Shown: positions 24,832 through 35,741, numbered from the stretch's first letter. The stretch: DNA of 64,000 bases from Pogostemon cablin (GCA_023678885.1 CM043000.1:21498729-21562728), one strand, 5' to 3'. The notes: generated from the sequence alone by a model not told the origin. Made by a program: numbers and translations.

Positions 24832-25095
24832 TATTTTATTTGTCATATAAAGTATTTCACATTTTATTTTTATTAAAAGTGGTAAAAGAAAAACTATAAT
24901 AATACCTATTTTTACATGGAGTATATCCCAACATAATACTCACTTTTTCATACATTCTAATAGTATCACATACTCTTTTTATAAAATTAACTGAATTTTT
25001 TTTTCTTTCTTACTTTATACATACAAAAATATATAAACTCCATGCACAACAATACATGAATTATCTTGAGGGATAGATCATTTTGCTGGAATATA

Positions 25096-25310
25096 CTCCC
25101 TCCGTCCGGAGTCAATGATGTCATTTGCTTTTGGACACGGAGATTAAGTAGTATTGTTATTTAATGTGTAGTGGGTAGTTGTATTAGTGGAGGTGTGAGT
25201 CATATTTTTTAGTTGTATTAGTGAGTGTTTGTAGATAAAAAAGGAAATGATACCCTTAAAAGCGGACGTCCAAAATGGAAAAATAATACGTTGAAAGCGG
25301 ACGGAGGGAG
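25096..25310. mobile_element. Stowaway-like MITE, 215 bp
   Basis: The ends CTCCCTCCGTCCGG and CGGACGGAGGGAG are flanked by TA (25094-25095 and 25311-25312). Inner terminal sequence GTCAATGATGTCATTTGCTT has partial counterparts at the other end. It lies 1 kb upstream of the intact P450. Confidence 0.88.
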
Positions 25311-26034
25311 TAGTTGTTTACTTTTGTTGGCAAATTAGTGTAGTTTGTGATATTCTACATCCTCAACAAAGCAGGATGGATGATAGCAAGCAAGCGCAAG
25401 CACGGCCGCCCAGATTTGACTCCTAAAATTTTGAATATTAATTTATACTATCTCCGTTCCTAAAAATATTAGGTATCACGAATATTAATAAAATATTATT
25501 TTTTAATTAATTTTATTAATTTTTAAAAAGAAAAGTGATATTATTAGATAATAAATAAATTATAAAATATATTATATATGAAAAGAAGGTATGCAATTTT
25601 TAAAATTAATGTGTAATCTGGAAAGGGTGGATGAATAGAGTATAACGGAATTTGTATTTTGGCATATTATAATATGTTACTTTTTTTTTAAAGTCAAATT
25701 ATTTAATTGATGTATTATTATGAGTGTTAGAGTGACTTGATCATTCATTGTCGTATATTTTTTATTTTAATATCACATATATAATTTTTCTACTTTTATT
25801 TATTTATTTATTATTATTATTCATATATATCTTTAAATCATGTATGTATATTTATAAATTAAATATCACATTTAATTATTTTTTTATTAGTTAGGAATAG
25901 ATAATCAATAAAATATATCCAACTAATCATTATTATTATATATTATTAATATATATCTATAAATTAAATATTACCTTTAATTATATTTTTTAATTTGTTA
26001 TAATAATTCATCCGCGTATTATGCGAGAATGTGT

Positions 26035-26035
26035 A

Positions 26036-26088
<53 letters not shown>
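26035..26088. repeat. (AT)n microsatellite
   Basis: An almost pure AT dinucleotide run of about 50 bases marks the left edge of the block that is duplicated near 40500. Confidence 0.9.
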
Positions 26089-26090
<2 letters not shown>

Positions 26091-27425
26091 TGACATCACA
26101 TGACCATTCTAGATAAGACCAAATGTTGAATTCAAACTTTTAATATCTCGATTGAATATCTATTGTTTAGCACGAAAATTTGCGCTTTTTATAGGTCGTT
26201 CCCATATGATTATTGTATTATTTTAATTTTATTTATGGAGTTTATTGCTTATTTTTATATTTTTATGATTTTACGAATATTGTTAGAATTTTGCACATAT
26301 TAAACTTATTTATGGGAAAAATTGATAAAATATTAAATAGGAGATGCACCGGCTGTTACATGGTTGACCAAAGAAGTGAATGTGTTGCTATTTCTTAACA
26401 TATGGTGGGCCCATATCACAAATGCTATTTGATTTTAAAATCAATTGCATTCAAAGTCAATCTTGCCACGTCCCTGTATATGAAAATCATACATGTTATA
26501 AGCATTGGTGGGGCGGATTGTTCGCTAAGCCCAGTATGTGTTTGCCCATCACACACTGCATCTTAAAGCCCATTACCACCACACGCCTTTGCACTATTAA
26601 TTCATAAGACAATACAAGGCAGAACGATCGTGAACAACCAAACCGAGAATGTGATCAACACAGAACACGCTCAACGCCACTTTCGCCATCCACCTTCTAC
26701 CCTTCACCCCTTTCATCCATCATCTTCACACTCAGTCACAGTGTTTGCTATTTGAAAAGGAGAACGGAGGAGGATCATCAAGACAAAAAGAGAAGATGGG
26801 GAATTACGTTGGACGAAGGGTTTTTCTTCTATCTTTAATTTCTTATTTTTGATTCATAGACTCATGGGTAAGAACAATTTTACCGTGGTTGTTGCTTATA
26901 ACACCATGAGCTAGTAGTTTTAGGGTTTGACAATTTATCATGTTGATTTGAGATTTTAGACATATGTGATGATAATTTTGCAGAATATTTATTCCTTATT
27001 AACATTTTATTTTAGACTTATATGATCATGTTGTTTAAGAGAAATATGGTAAGGAAGCCCTAATCCAATTCCTTTAGTACCTAGAAATGATAGATCTTTT
27101 GCACTAGCCTATATGGAATTTTGTATGTGAATCGCCTATAGAGCGAATAAGGGATTGTGAGTATTTAATTTCCTTAGTACCTAGAAAGGGAATAAGGAAT
27201 TATCTTATTAATTTGGTCCTAGGAATTTATGTTCTTTAAAATTGTTAAATCTTACTTGTCCATGAGTGGTTTAGCATCCTATAAAATTCTGCATGATTTG
27301 ATTCACTTGTTTATTTGTTTTATTTCACATGATAAACAGAATTTTCCTAAAAACTATCTTGCTCTTGTCTCTTGAAAAAACACATGTGATTGAGTGTGAC
27401 TGCTATTTATTTTATTTATTTGCTA

Positions 27426-27677
27426 CTCCCTCCGTCCCGTTACAACGTACGCGTTTGTTTTTTCACGTTGATTAAGGAGTATAATATTTTAATGTGTAGT
27501 GAGATGAGAGAAAAATATATTAATGTAAGGTGAGTATGTATATTAGTATGACATGTGGGCCCATAGAGAGAGAAATAATTAATATGTGTGGGTTCTTTTT
27601 ATCAAAAAGAAATGCACACTTTGTATTGGGATTGACCAAAATGGAAAAACGCGTACGTTTCAATGGGACGGAGGGAG
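27426..27677. mobile_element. Stowaway-like MITE, 252 bp
   Basis: The ends CTCCCTCCGTCCCGTT and GGGACGGAGGGAG are flanked by TA (27424-27425 and 27678-27679). An extended inverted repeat continues inward (ACGTACGCGTTT / AAACGCGTACGT). It is the best-preserved copy besides the one at 6870. Confidence 0.9.
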
Positions 27678-28008
27678 TATTTAATTTTCTGCAATATTAG
27701 TTATTAATTTCAACTCTTGAAAATGTTTTTATGTCTTAATTATTAGTGGTGATAATTATTTAGTGCGTATCCTGTTTAACTCTAATCCCTTGAGTTCGAT
27801 ATTTTATTTCTTGGTCACTTGTTGTACACAACGGTAGAGTATTCTTGCTCTATAAACTCGTAAGCAAAATTACGATCATCTATCATTAAACTTGATAATC
27901 TTTGTTTTCATTGCATTTCCAGGGATGTCATCCTAAGTTTTCTTTTATTCAATAGTTAAGATTAATTAAAAATAAATAAAACTATTAAGGTCTTCAAAAT
28001 ACCAAATA

Positions 28009-28304
28009 CTCTATCCGTCCCAAGATTACATTCACACTTTTTATTTTGGTCCGCCTCAAGAATACTTTCATCCCTTAAAAATGGAAACAATACACAATAT
28101 CAATAATCTTACAATACTACAATATTACAAAAATGTCACCTTCTTTTTACACACAATCTAGTCAAAGTTAACTATATCATACACTTTATTCTACTCAATT
28201 ATCCAAAATACCTCTTCTCTTTCTTACATCACACTACCAAAAAAGTTGTTTTTCTTAAACTCCGTGCCAGAGAATACGCGAATTTATTCCTGTGACGGAG
28301 AGAG
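28009..28304. mobile_element. Stowaway-like MITE, diverged, 296 bp
   Basis: The ends CTCTATCCGTCCCAAGATTA and TGTGACGGAGAGAG are flanked by TA (28007-28008 and 28305-28306). It lies inside the left copy of the segmental duplication at a place where the right copy reads straight through (near 40715-40729). Confidence 0.78.
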
Positions 28305-28639
28305 TAGTATTATTTGGTTATTCTTCAGAATAATTACACTTATGTATTTTAAGCATATTATTACAAACTTCTAAAGAACAGTATGCATTCGTTGTTCTAC
28401 TGAATAACAACTATTCACCGTAAATTGGATATGTGGTTTTTGCCTTCCTACAAAAGCAAAGACCAAGTGATAAGTAGGTGATTACAAAATTCATTAGACA
28501 GTATATTCTCTTGAAATTACAGAATTAGAGAAAATTTTAGAGACATTTGTTAACAAACAACTCATGGTTTCTCTTCCTGCATTAATCACTAAAATCTCAA
28601 TGAACTCAAACAAGAGAGAATGACTCCAACTCCCACTTC

Positions 28640-29095
28640 CCATCTCATTTCTAACCTAACCGGGCGAAATCTTGCTCCGGTACTCATTCCTCAATTATGC
28701 CAGTCGGGCTTCACGATGCAGCTCGTACATCTCAGTACCCGTTCAGCATAATTGAGGGTAGCAAATGCCTAGAGCAATAGATATGAACTAGGCTTGTTCT
28801 TGAAAATTGTCTGGTACACTTGGACTAATATAGCATTACTCATAGGCAAAAGCTTCTGCGCCCCCGAGGACACGGAGGGATATGCCGTGTCCCCGTGTGA
28901 ACACAACCCTCTCCTCTATATTTTATTTAAGGGACACGAAAATTGCAAAGGCGCACGGAATGTGCTCCGTGCGCCAGGGTGCACAGGAGCCTCACTCTTG
29001 CTCAAACCAAGAAAACCCTAATAAAATTAAAAGTCAATGACGGAAAATAAAGTCAACAGAGAGAGGGGTTGATCGAGTATCTGCTGTGCAGAAAG
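28640..29095 (-). pseudogene. Remnant of a nodulin-like MFS transporter gene (3' end joined to start of exon 2)
   Basis: Bases 28655-28750 match the 3' flank of the intact MFS gene (about 41035-41147). They join directly at about 28752 to the part that matches 42388-42476 (start of exon 2, coding VQVYQTIFKNKPSSY-like sequence on the - strand). About 1.24 kb of exon 2 is thus deleted. The match continues after a 158-bp insertion (28843-29000) into the intron (29001-29090 with 42477-42560) and then stops; exon 1 is absent. It cannot encode a transporter. Confidence 0.8.
28843..29000. repeat. 158-bp insertion with two GC-rich hairpins, unclassified
   Basis: It is identified by comparison with the intact MFS gene, where the flanks are adjacent (about 42473). 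A 4-base CTCA appears on both sides (28839-28842 and 29001-29004), possibly a target duplication. Inside are two perfect stems: GGACACGG/CCGTGTCC (28868-28875 with 28885-28892) and GGCGCACGGA/TCCGTGCGCC (28950-28959 with 28966-28975). No terminal repeats or coding capacity were seen. It might be a small non-autonomous element; the family is unknown. Confidence 0.55.
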
Positions 29096-29105
29096 AATTT
29101 TAATG

Positions 29106-29205
29106 ACACATAATTAGGTTATATCAAAAACAGAACATCTTCTAAAGTTCATCAAATCCAAAATTACCACATAATTAGGTTATACAAAAAACAGAAGATG
29201 ATTTA
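29106..29205. repeat. Short direct repeats downstream of the P450 pseudogene
   Basis: ACATAATTAGGTTATA followed by CAAAAACAGAA occurs at about 29107-29133 and again at 29171-29196. A related copy lies at about 20288-20312. The presence near both P450 genes suggests shared 3' flank. Confidence 0.6.
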
Positions 29206-29342
29206 TTGTGTGTTTATTAAATTAAATTAATTAAATCCAAAATTACCAATCAAAGTGTTGATTGTTATTAATCCATATTAATCTGGAGATCCTATGATCA
29301 ACACTTGTATAACTATATCTAATATCTCCCATCCAAAAAGAT

Positions 29343-30279
29343 TTAATTGGAAGGATTGTAAAGTGTTGGAATGAGGATAAGAGGATTCTTCCTTCCAACA
29401 GCGATCCCATCCACCTCACTCATGTCCACGTCATCAGGGTTCATTCCTTCTTGCAATTTCCAATCGAAGTGGTAAAGAAGCTGAGCCAATGGAAGTTCCA
29501 CGTTAGCCAACCCGAAATTCATACCTTCGCAGTTCCTCCTACCCGACCCGAACGGCAGGAATTCGAAGTCATTCCCCATGAAATCCACCAAGCTGTTCTC
29601 GAACCGTTCGGGTCTGAACGTTTCCGGATCCTTCCAGTATTCCGGATCCCTTCCCATGAACCAGACATTGACGATAACCCTAGTTTTGTTTGGGATGGTG
29701 TAGCCGTCCACGTGGCACTCCTCCCTGCATTTCCTTGGGAGCAGCGGAAATGGCGGATGAAGACGATGGGTTTCTTTGATCACAAGTTTCAGATATTTAA
29801 GCCCTTGGACGTCTTAATCTTCCACCGTCGTCTTTCCCTTGAAAGCCTCTCTGATTTCCGACTGTAATTTCGCCATCACCGGCGAATTTTTCATGAGCTC
29901 CGCCATTGCGCAGTCGATGGCGGTGGCGGACGTGTCGGTTCCGCCGACGAAAATGTTCTGTATGTTGCCTTTGATGTTGTCGGTGGTGAGTGGGAATTGG
30001 AGCTCCTTGTCTTTCTGTATTCTGAGAAGGACATCGACTAAATCCTCGCCGTCGAACTCGCCCCTCCTCTTCCGGCGGTGCTCCTCCACGATGACGTCGA
30101 GAACGGCGTCGAACTGGCGTTGGATCTTCATCAGCTTGTACTTGTTCCAGCTGAACAGATGCAGCAGCTTCAGAGATGGAAACACGTTAGCAATCTCGAA
30201 TCCACCTGCCAAGTGCTTAAATTGCGTGAATAGATCGATCAACGAATCACGACCATTCATCACTTTCCCAAACGCAGCC
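29343..30279 (-). pseudogene. Cytochrome P450 CYP71D-like, exon 2 only, one stop codon
   Basis: This is a close copy of exon 2 of the gene at 21907-24103. It has exactly the same length (937 bases), with no indel and an intact acceptor (TTGCAG). It encodes the I-helix GGTDTSATAID, ExxR (KETHRLHP), FRPERF and haem loop FGSGRRNCEG. A TAA at plus 29814-29816 replaces a lysine codon of the intact copy. Homology ends about 8 bases into the intron at 30288, where an inverted-repeat structure begins; exon 1 is missing. The high similarity indicates a recent duplicate that can no longer make a full P450. Confidence 0.92.
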
Positions 30280-30305
30280 CTGCAAGTAGTTCCCCATCTG
30301 TTCCA

Positions 30306-30380
30306 TCGTGTTTCACGGGATGATGAGATGGGGACCCAATGATGAGATGGGGACCCATCTCATCATCCCGTGAAACACGA
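30306..30380. repeat. Perfect 27-bp inverted repeat with a nested 19-bp tandem duplication
   Basis: The arms 30306-30332 and 30354-30380 are exact reverse complements (beginning TCGTGTTTCACGGGATGATG) around a 21-base spacer. The 19-base unit ATGATGAGATGGGGACCCA is repeated directly at 30320-30338 and 30339-30357. It lies at the point where the P450 pseudogene loses homology to its parent, as expected of a template-switching repair junction. Confidence 0.9.
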
Positions 30381-31679
30381 GATGCGACTAGTGGGAAACA
30401 GGGAATTTGTATTCCAGCAAAGCAGGGTGGATGAATAAAAGCCCAGCAAGTAAGCACGACCGAGATTTGACTTTGAAATTTTGAATATTATTTTATACTC
30501 TATTAAGGATATTTTGGTATATTAGAATTTCTTATGTTTACTTTTTAAAAGTCAATTCCTTTAATTACATTCTCTTTTGGATGAAACCAAACTCAAATTT
30601 ATTATTTGATCAATGTATCTCCAAATCATGGGATGAGAGATTGATAGCGAACTCCTTTTTAAATTGATCTCATTCAAAATTGGAGTGTATGTGTATATAA
30701 TATATAATTTGGTGCATTTATAAACAGGAAAGTTATAAATAATGATGACGGGAGTGTGAGATGAGTTAGACTCCCCCACCGTACACGATTTTCATTTAAA
30801 AAATTGAACTTAGTACATAATTTAATCATATATCAAATTTTCAATAATATAGATACATAAATTTTGCAAAATATTATGTGAAAAAAGAGTATATCATTTA
30901 TGTAATGAGTACTCCCTTCATTCCATTTTCGGGTAGGACCTGTGTGAAACATAAATATCATTTTATATTGATTTTATAATTAGTTATTATTTTTAACGTT
31001 AATTTTTTAAATGTTATCATTTTTATTTAAGTTCACAGCATCGTTATAATTTTTTTTATCAATTGAGTATCATATTTTATTATAAAGGTTATTACTTTTT
31101 ATCCGTCTCACGAAAACCATTCTATCAAATGGTTTCACACAAATTTTTGCCTTCACTTTCATATTTTATAGCTTTAATAAATATTTAAAAAAGTACTTTT
31201 TAATTTATTTTAGAGGTAATTTGATATATTTTTTTATAATAATAAATAAATTGTAAAATATGTTATGTATGCAGGATGTTGATTACGAATTTAAAATAAA
31301 AAAGAATTGTTGACTTTTTTTTGTATAGAAGTTGTCTTCTTTTTATGGGGTGTGAAGATGAATTGAAAACATAAATAGATAATGGCAAAAAGTAGTCACT
31401 TTGACTTAAAAAGAATTTTTTATAACCACACATGTTAAAGATTAATTTTTCTAGCCACTTTTTATATTTAAGACCATTTTACCCTCAAACTTCATTTAAA
31501 TGAAATTTTAATTTTAAAATGATTATTTTATCCGATTGATACTCGAAATGGCTTTTATTTATTCGGCCCAAATAGATGTTATATTCGGCCTATGCATATT
31601 GGTCTATTCGGCCTATACTTATTTGTCTATTCGGCTTATATGTTTATCAAATTTTCACCACTTTTATCACGCTTTAAAA
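30381..31679. other. AT-rich region between the P450 pseudogene and the viral insertion
   Basis: Bases 30405-30490 resemble DNA at 25365-25450 upstream of the intact P450 gene, so this is its paralogous 5' flank. The remainder is AT-rich. At 31561-31640 a short motif TATTCGGCC(T/C) recurs four times, just before the viral primer site; it could be viral leader or host DNA. No gene was seen. Confidence 0.5.
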
Positions 31680-31693
31680 TGATATCAGAGCCC
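31680..31693 (+). other. tRNA-Met-type primer-binding site of the endogenous virus
   Basis: TGATATCAGAGCCC differs by one base from the usual plant pararetrovirus primer site complementary to initiator tRNA-Met. It lies 5 bases ahead of the first viral reading frame, where (-) strand DNA synthesis would start. Confidence 0.75.
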
Positions 31694-31697
31694 TAGA

Positions 31698-32347
31698 ATG
31701 GAAAATTTTTATAAACTTATTTATCACTTAACGAGAGGAGAATTTCAAAGAGGTATGGATCCGAACGAAAGTTCGACATCCGAGAGTAACAGGTTTATCA
31801 GCCCTGTTCAAAGCTGGAGTAACAGGGACTTCTGGCCTGTGAACTGTGACGAGACAAGCAATTCTATGCAACAATATTATTGTGTGTTGTATAGACAATA
31901 TGCCGAAAAAGAGGCCGAGAAAGCCGATCAATTTTGGGAACAACAAGATAGAAGATGGAAATTGGTTGACATCCGTGCTAACCATACCAAAGAGGAATAT
32001 CTGGAGGAACTACGCCAGACGGAAATACGATACTCCATAGAAGTATCAAGAAACATAGTGAAACTTCGAAGTTTCACCGAGACCCATGGACGTGTCCCCA
32101 GACACAAGCAATGGAGAAGACGACCAAACCAGAGTCCAAGGAAGATTTGCAAGCTCTATCACTTTTCACATTGGAAAGAATGACAGAGTGGAAGGAGATC
32201 GAGACAGACAACTCTAAGATGAACCAAGATCTTAGAGAACTACAGAAAATGATGAGATTCTTAGGAGAATATTACCAAAACATGTCCAAAACGGTAGTGG
32301 AAATCAACTTCCAAATGGACAAGATAGAGATGTTGCAAAACAAATAA
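31698..32347 (+). pseudogene. Viral N-terminal region (unknown ORF plus coiled-coil segment)
   Basis: The first open frame runs 31698-32183 (161 residues, hydrophilic, Glu/Arg-rich); I recognise no domain. An overlapping frame, 32111-32347, encodes a heptad-like, coiled-coil-prone segment (MTEWKEIETDNSKMNQDL). It stops at TAA 32345-32347 and then reads on in the same frame with further stops. Caulimovirids often have a coiled-coil virion-associated protein or an N-terminal extension of the coat polyprotein here. Which applies cannot be decided because of the frame breaks. Confidence 0.5.
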
Positions 32348-32518
32348 CTTGATCTCATCAAGAAATTGAAAGATCAAGTAACATCCCTGAAAATCAAGAT
32401 GACGGGTGAGAAAGTCAGGAGGAAGGTTGCCAGCAACTTTCGGAATAGAACCCCCTTTTTCACCAAAAGTTGAAGACGACAGAGGTCACAAGGCCAAAGT
32501 CCAAAAGTGAGAAGATGA

Positions 32519-34065
32519 TTGCTATCCTTCGAGGAGAAACCACATCCCCGGATGGAAAGAGCAAATCTTGAAGATCTACAAGATCTATATGAGTTCTTCC
32601 AAGGACTATCAATTGTAGATCTAAAGATGAATGTGGAGAAACATCTAGTTTTCAACAACAGTCACAGGCTCATCAGACTCAACATGATCGGAGCCAAAAT
32701 GAAGGAACCTCTGGATCACCTGGAGTCCAAGGGGCGAGACAAGAAGAGACAACCCAACAACCAGGAAACTTCAGGATGTGGATGATGGGATTGTCAACAG
32801 GAGCAAGCCGAGTTCGAGGATCTAATCCACACAACACCCCGTATGGTCGGTCTCATCTAGAACCGATAAATTCATACGGGTTGATCCTCAATCTCGGCAG
32901 ACTGGACTTCAAGAACCGAGAGACCTTGATCGATGAATGGACAAATTCCATGAAGATCGCAGGAGGTGCACTAGACCTGGACAAAGAAGGGTTCATAAGA
33001 TTCCTAACAATAAGCTTGGAAGGATCAATAAAGTGCGCCTGGGAAGAGCTCTCAGACGAAGTCAAGAAGGAGGCCATGGAAGGCGAAGATCTCGACAATA
33101 TAGTCGACTGTATAGCCAAAATCTTCAAGATCCACTTCATCAGAGTAGGTTATTTCGAATAAATGGAAGAAGAAAAGAAGAAGAAGTATAGGAATTCCCT
33201 ATATAGCTTGAAACTACTTGACATCTGTCATGTAGATGAATACATCAAACTCTTTACAGAGTATAGATGGAAGTCGAAGGTTAAGAAGGAAGAAGTATTC
33301 CATCTGTTCTTTGCCAAGATCCCAAGCCCATTGAGAGAAATACTGATCAAAGAATATGAACCATGCGAGCTGGATTCAATAGCAAGGAGAATGTCTTTCC
33401 TCAAGGCCAAGATTGCGGAGTGGTGTCATCAAGCATTGCTACACAAAAACTACAAGAGACTAAGGGGAATCAACAAGTCAGTCCCCTTATACTGCGAAAG
33501 CAATGATCTTTCAACTATTATTGGAAGAAATCCGAGAAAGTAGAAAATGATGAAGAAAAGTCATCTGTACACACAAAGAAGCGGAGGATGGAGGTCTAGA
33601 AGACCAAGATCTTTTTGGTCTAAGCAAAAGGCCCAAAGCTATAAATCAGAGCAGAGATCCGGACCATCAAGATGGAGTTCAAGAAGACAAACATCATCCT
33701 CAGGGTCAAACCAGAGGAGTACAGGAAGAACTCCTACAAGAAAGACATTCTGAAGAACGGCCACACGAGTCAATGAAAGATTCAAGGATTTCAACTACTA
33801 CACGTGTGAAGCAAGGGGGCATATCTCACCAGATTGCCCAGAAAACTAGAAGCGAGGAGTAAGACAGTTCGAAACAACTCCAGAAATGGAGGAAGATGTT
33901 TACTTCCGAGATCTAGTACAGGTATATCAGTTCGAAGATATACCCTCAGACGAAGCATCTATGAAGAAGAATTCTTTAGCCAAGACGAGTCTTCTGAAGA
34001 TGAGTTGGAGTGAAGAACACTTCAGGCAAGAAATACAAGAAGATATGTCTGGATTCTTTTTCTAG
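32519..34065 (+). pseudogene. Viral coat protein region, interrupted
   Basis: From about 32776 one reading frame carries coat-protein-like sequence to about 34060, interrupted by stops at 33160-33162, 33541-33543 and 33847-33849. It holds a Tyr/Leu-rich core (YRNSLYSLKLLDICHVDEYI), basic tracts (about 33550-33750, Arg/Ser-rich), a nucleic-acid-binding knuckle region and an acidic C-terminal part. In the knuckle (about 33799-33840) three zinc ligands are in register, C, H and C of CX2CX4HX4C, but the first cysteine position is tyrosine. The preceding part (32519-32785) is in another frame. The product would package viral nucleic acid. Assigned by motif order, moderately sure. Confidence 0.7.
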
Positions 34066-35067
34066 ACATTCATTTCTCATAAAACCCTTATGAGGATCAT
34101 GAAGGAGGATCCGAGACTCAACCTTTATGATGGATTCACCGTAGGAAGACTGGAGAAACTCGAGAAAATTCTCAGTTTCAAAAAGAGGAAGCACAACATC
34201 ATATATAAGGTGATCGAAGAAGAAATTGTCATCCCAATGGAGCTCACATGAAATATAATGAAAATGCAACTGGTTCCTTATGAAGAAATCAAGAGGGAAC
34301 TTGGTAAGCTCTCGAAAGAAGTATCCAAGACCATGTCTTGGATTCATATAGGAGCTATCCGGATCCTTATCAAATCCACATTCAAAGACGTAATCGATAC
34401 TCCAATCGATATTGCCATCTTTGATAAGAGGATCAAGAATCCGAGAGAAGCATGCCTGGGAGGAATCTTAGGAAACTTGTACGCGGGAAAAGTAACATCC
34501 TACATTTACCCAAGGATTTCTTATAATCTGGCCGACCGAGATTTCAGTAGGGCATTCACTCTTCATCAAGATTTTAAGAACAAAGACTTGATGAAAGAAG
34601 GAAATAGGCCTTACTCGATCACATACAATATCTCAAATGCTTTATCCAACACTCATCATTCGAATCTATTCCAAATGAAGGAATATATTGAGATACCAGA
34701 AGTGTTCGAAAAAGTTGCATGCACAACCAGGCCAGAAGTCGTGGAGTTACCGCTAATTCACAACATGAATTTTCAAATCAGGGATAAGTCGGTCTGGAGT
34801 AGGCAAGACAACCTCAGATTTGAGCAGAGAAGGATTTCTTTCCAAGAAGACAGAATGACAAGTGAAAAATGGGGAAATAAATCCATCATGGAGGTGATCC
34901 AGGAGCCGAAAAAGTTCAAGACTAAATGTGAACTAAAATGTCCAGAAGGATGGAGAGGAGTCGAAGTAATATTCGATATCACTAAAAGGGAAAACTCTAT
35001 TCCTTGTGATGTCTTGTACTATCTCAAACAACCAACAACTGGAGATACCAAGGACATCTCAAGCTAG
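34066..35067 (+). pseudogene. Viral movement protein region (30K superfamily), interrupted
   Basis: It follows the coat region in the same frame, with a stop at 34249-34251, then is open to 35067. Blocks typical of caulimovirid movement proteins are visible: a hydrophobic SWIHIGAIRILIKSTF segment, an invariant-type Asp in the next strand (TPIDIAIFDKRI), and LGGILGNLYAGKVTSYIYPR. Such proteins enlarge plasmodesmata for cell-to-cell spread. Its place after, not before, coat protein is the main clue to genome type. Confidence 0.72.
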
Positions 35068-35215
35068 GAGATCTTGAGCTAATAATCGAAGGGATTGCAG
35101 AAAGATTCCTAGAACAACTAGTGCTGGGATTGTAGTTTCTTGAGGAACACAAACCTTGGGAAAGACTTCAAGATGGAATGGAATTCACGGTCAAAAGGAA
35201 AAGATACAAAGTGTA

Positions 35216-35741
35216 CTAGTAGAGGCTCGGCCTTTTAAGCACTGATCCACCCATGGCCACAAGTCCATTCTCAATATATATCATTGTCGGAGTGATATAT
35301 AAGGAGCATCGTGCGGAGTATTTTGCAGCATACATTGATTTAGAAGCCGACATCTGCACAACAAAAGAAGAAGTCTTTCCTAATGACTCAGGCGAAGAAT
35401 TGCCAACAGTACTAGGAAAAGATTTCTCACAAAGGGTACTAATCCTTAATAAAAGAATCAAGCAAACGGAAATTATGATCGGAGGAGCAGATAGTACCCC
35501 ATGGTACAAGGTGAAAACTCCACTGATATATTTCCACGACATCGGGGCGGATATTCTGTTAGGAAATAATTTTTTGCAGACATTCAAGCGCTTTACCCAA
35601 GAAAACGCAACAAGAAGGCTTATATTCACAACCCTTTGTGAACATAAGATCATCGCACCAAGACTGCGTAATGCATTTCGAAGAAAAATACCAATCACAT
35701 TTCGCAGCAAGCGTGGTGATGAAGAAAACTTAGTCATCTAA
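35216..35741 (+). pseudogene. Viral aspartic protease region, degenerate active site
   Basis: The open frame 35253-35741 has the layout of a caulimovirid protease: a strand leading to an active-site aspartate (AAYIDLEADIC, about 35327-35359), and the downstream DIGADILLGNNFL block (about 35538-35576). The residues after the catalytic Asp are Leu-Glu, not the usual Thr/Ser-Gly, so it would be inactive as read. It is in a different frame from the reverse transcriptase that follows. Confidence 0.7.

Larger units (their letters stand above)
24104..26090. other. P450 upstream region and repeat-rich intergenic DNA
   Basis: The first few hundred bases are the presumed P450 promoter. The rest is very AT-rich with two MITEs (24608-24831 and 25096-25310). 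A stretch at about 25365-25450 (CAACAAAGCAGGATGGATGA...) resembles 30415-30490 beside the second P450 copy. Confidence 0.55.
26095..29095 (-). repeat. Segmental duplication, left copy (remnant of an MFS transporter neighbourhood)
   Basis: Three stretches align with DNA downstream of and within the MFS gene at 41292-43889: 26100-26160 with 40528-40590 (GACCATTCTAGATAAGACCA), 27885-28000 with 40597-40715, and 28310-28750 with 40725-41147. The left copy has extra DNA (26165-27880) and two MITEs that the right copy lacks. The extra part contains ATGGGGAATTACGTTGGACG near 26795 in a leader-like context, which I could not identify. Confidence 0.75.

Noticed and set aside
26790..26870. A short leader and ATGGGGAATTACGTTGGACG as a small gene
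   Set aside because: The frame is short and unrecognised; kept only as a note within the segmental duplication.
28794..29021. A 75-codon open frame spanning the MFS remnant and the 158-bp insertion
   Set aside because: It crosses an insertion junction and reads the MFS exon antisense; it is chance.
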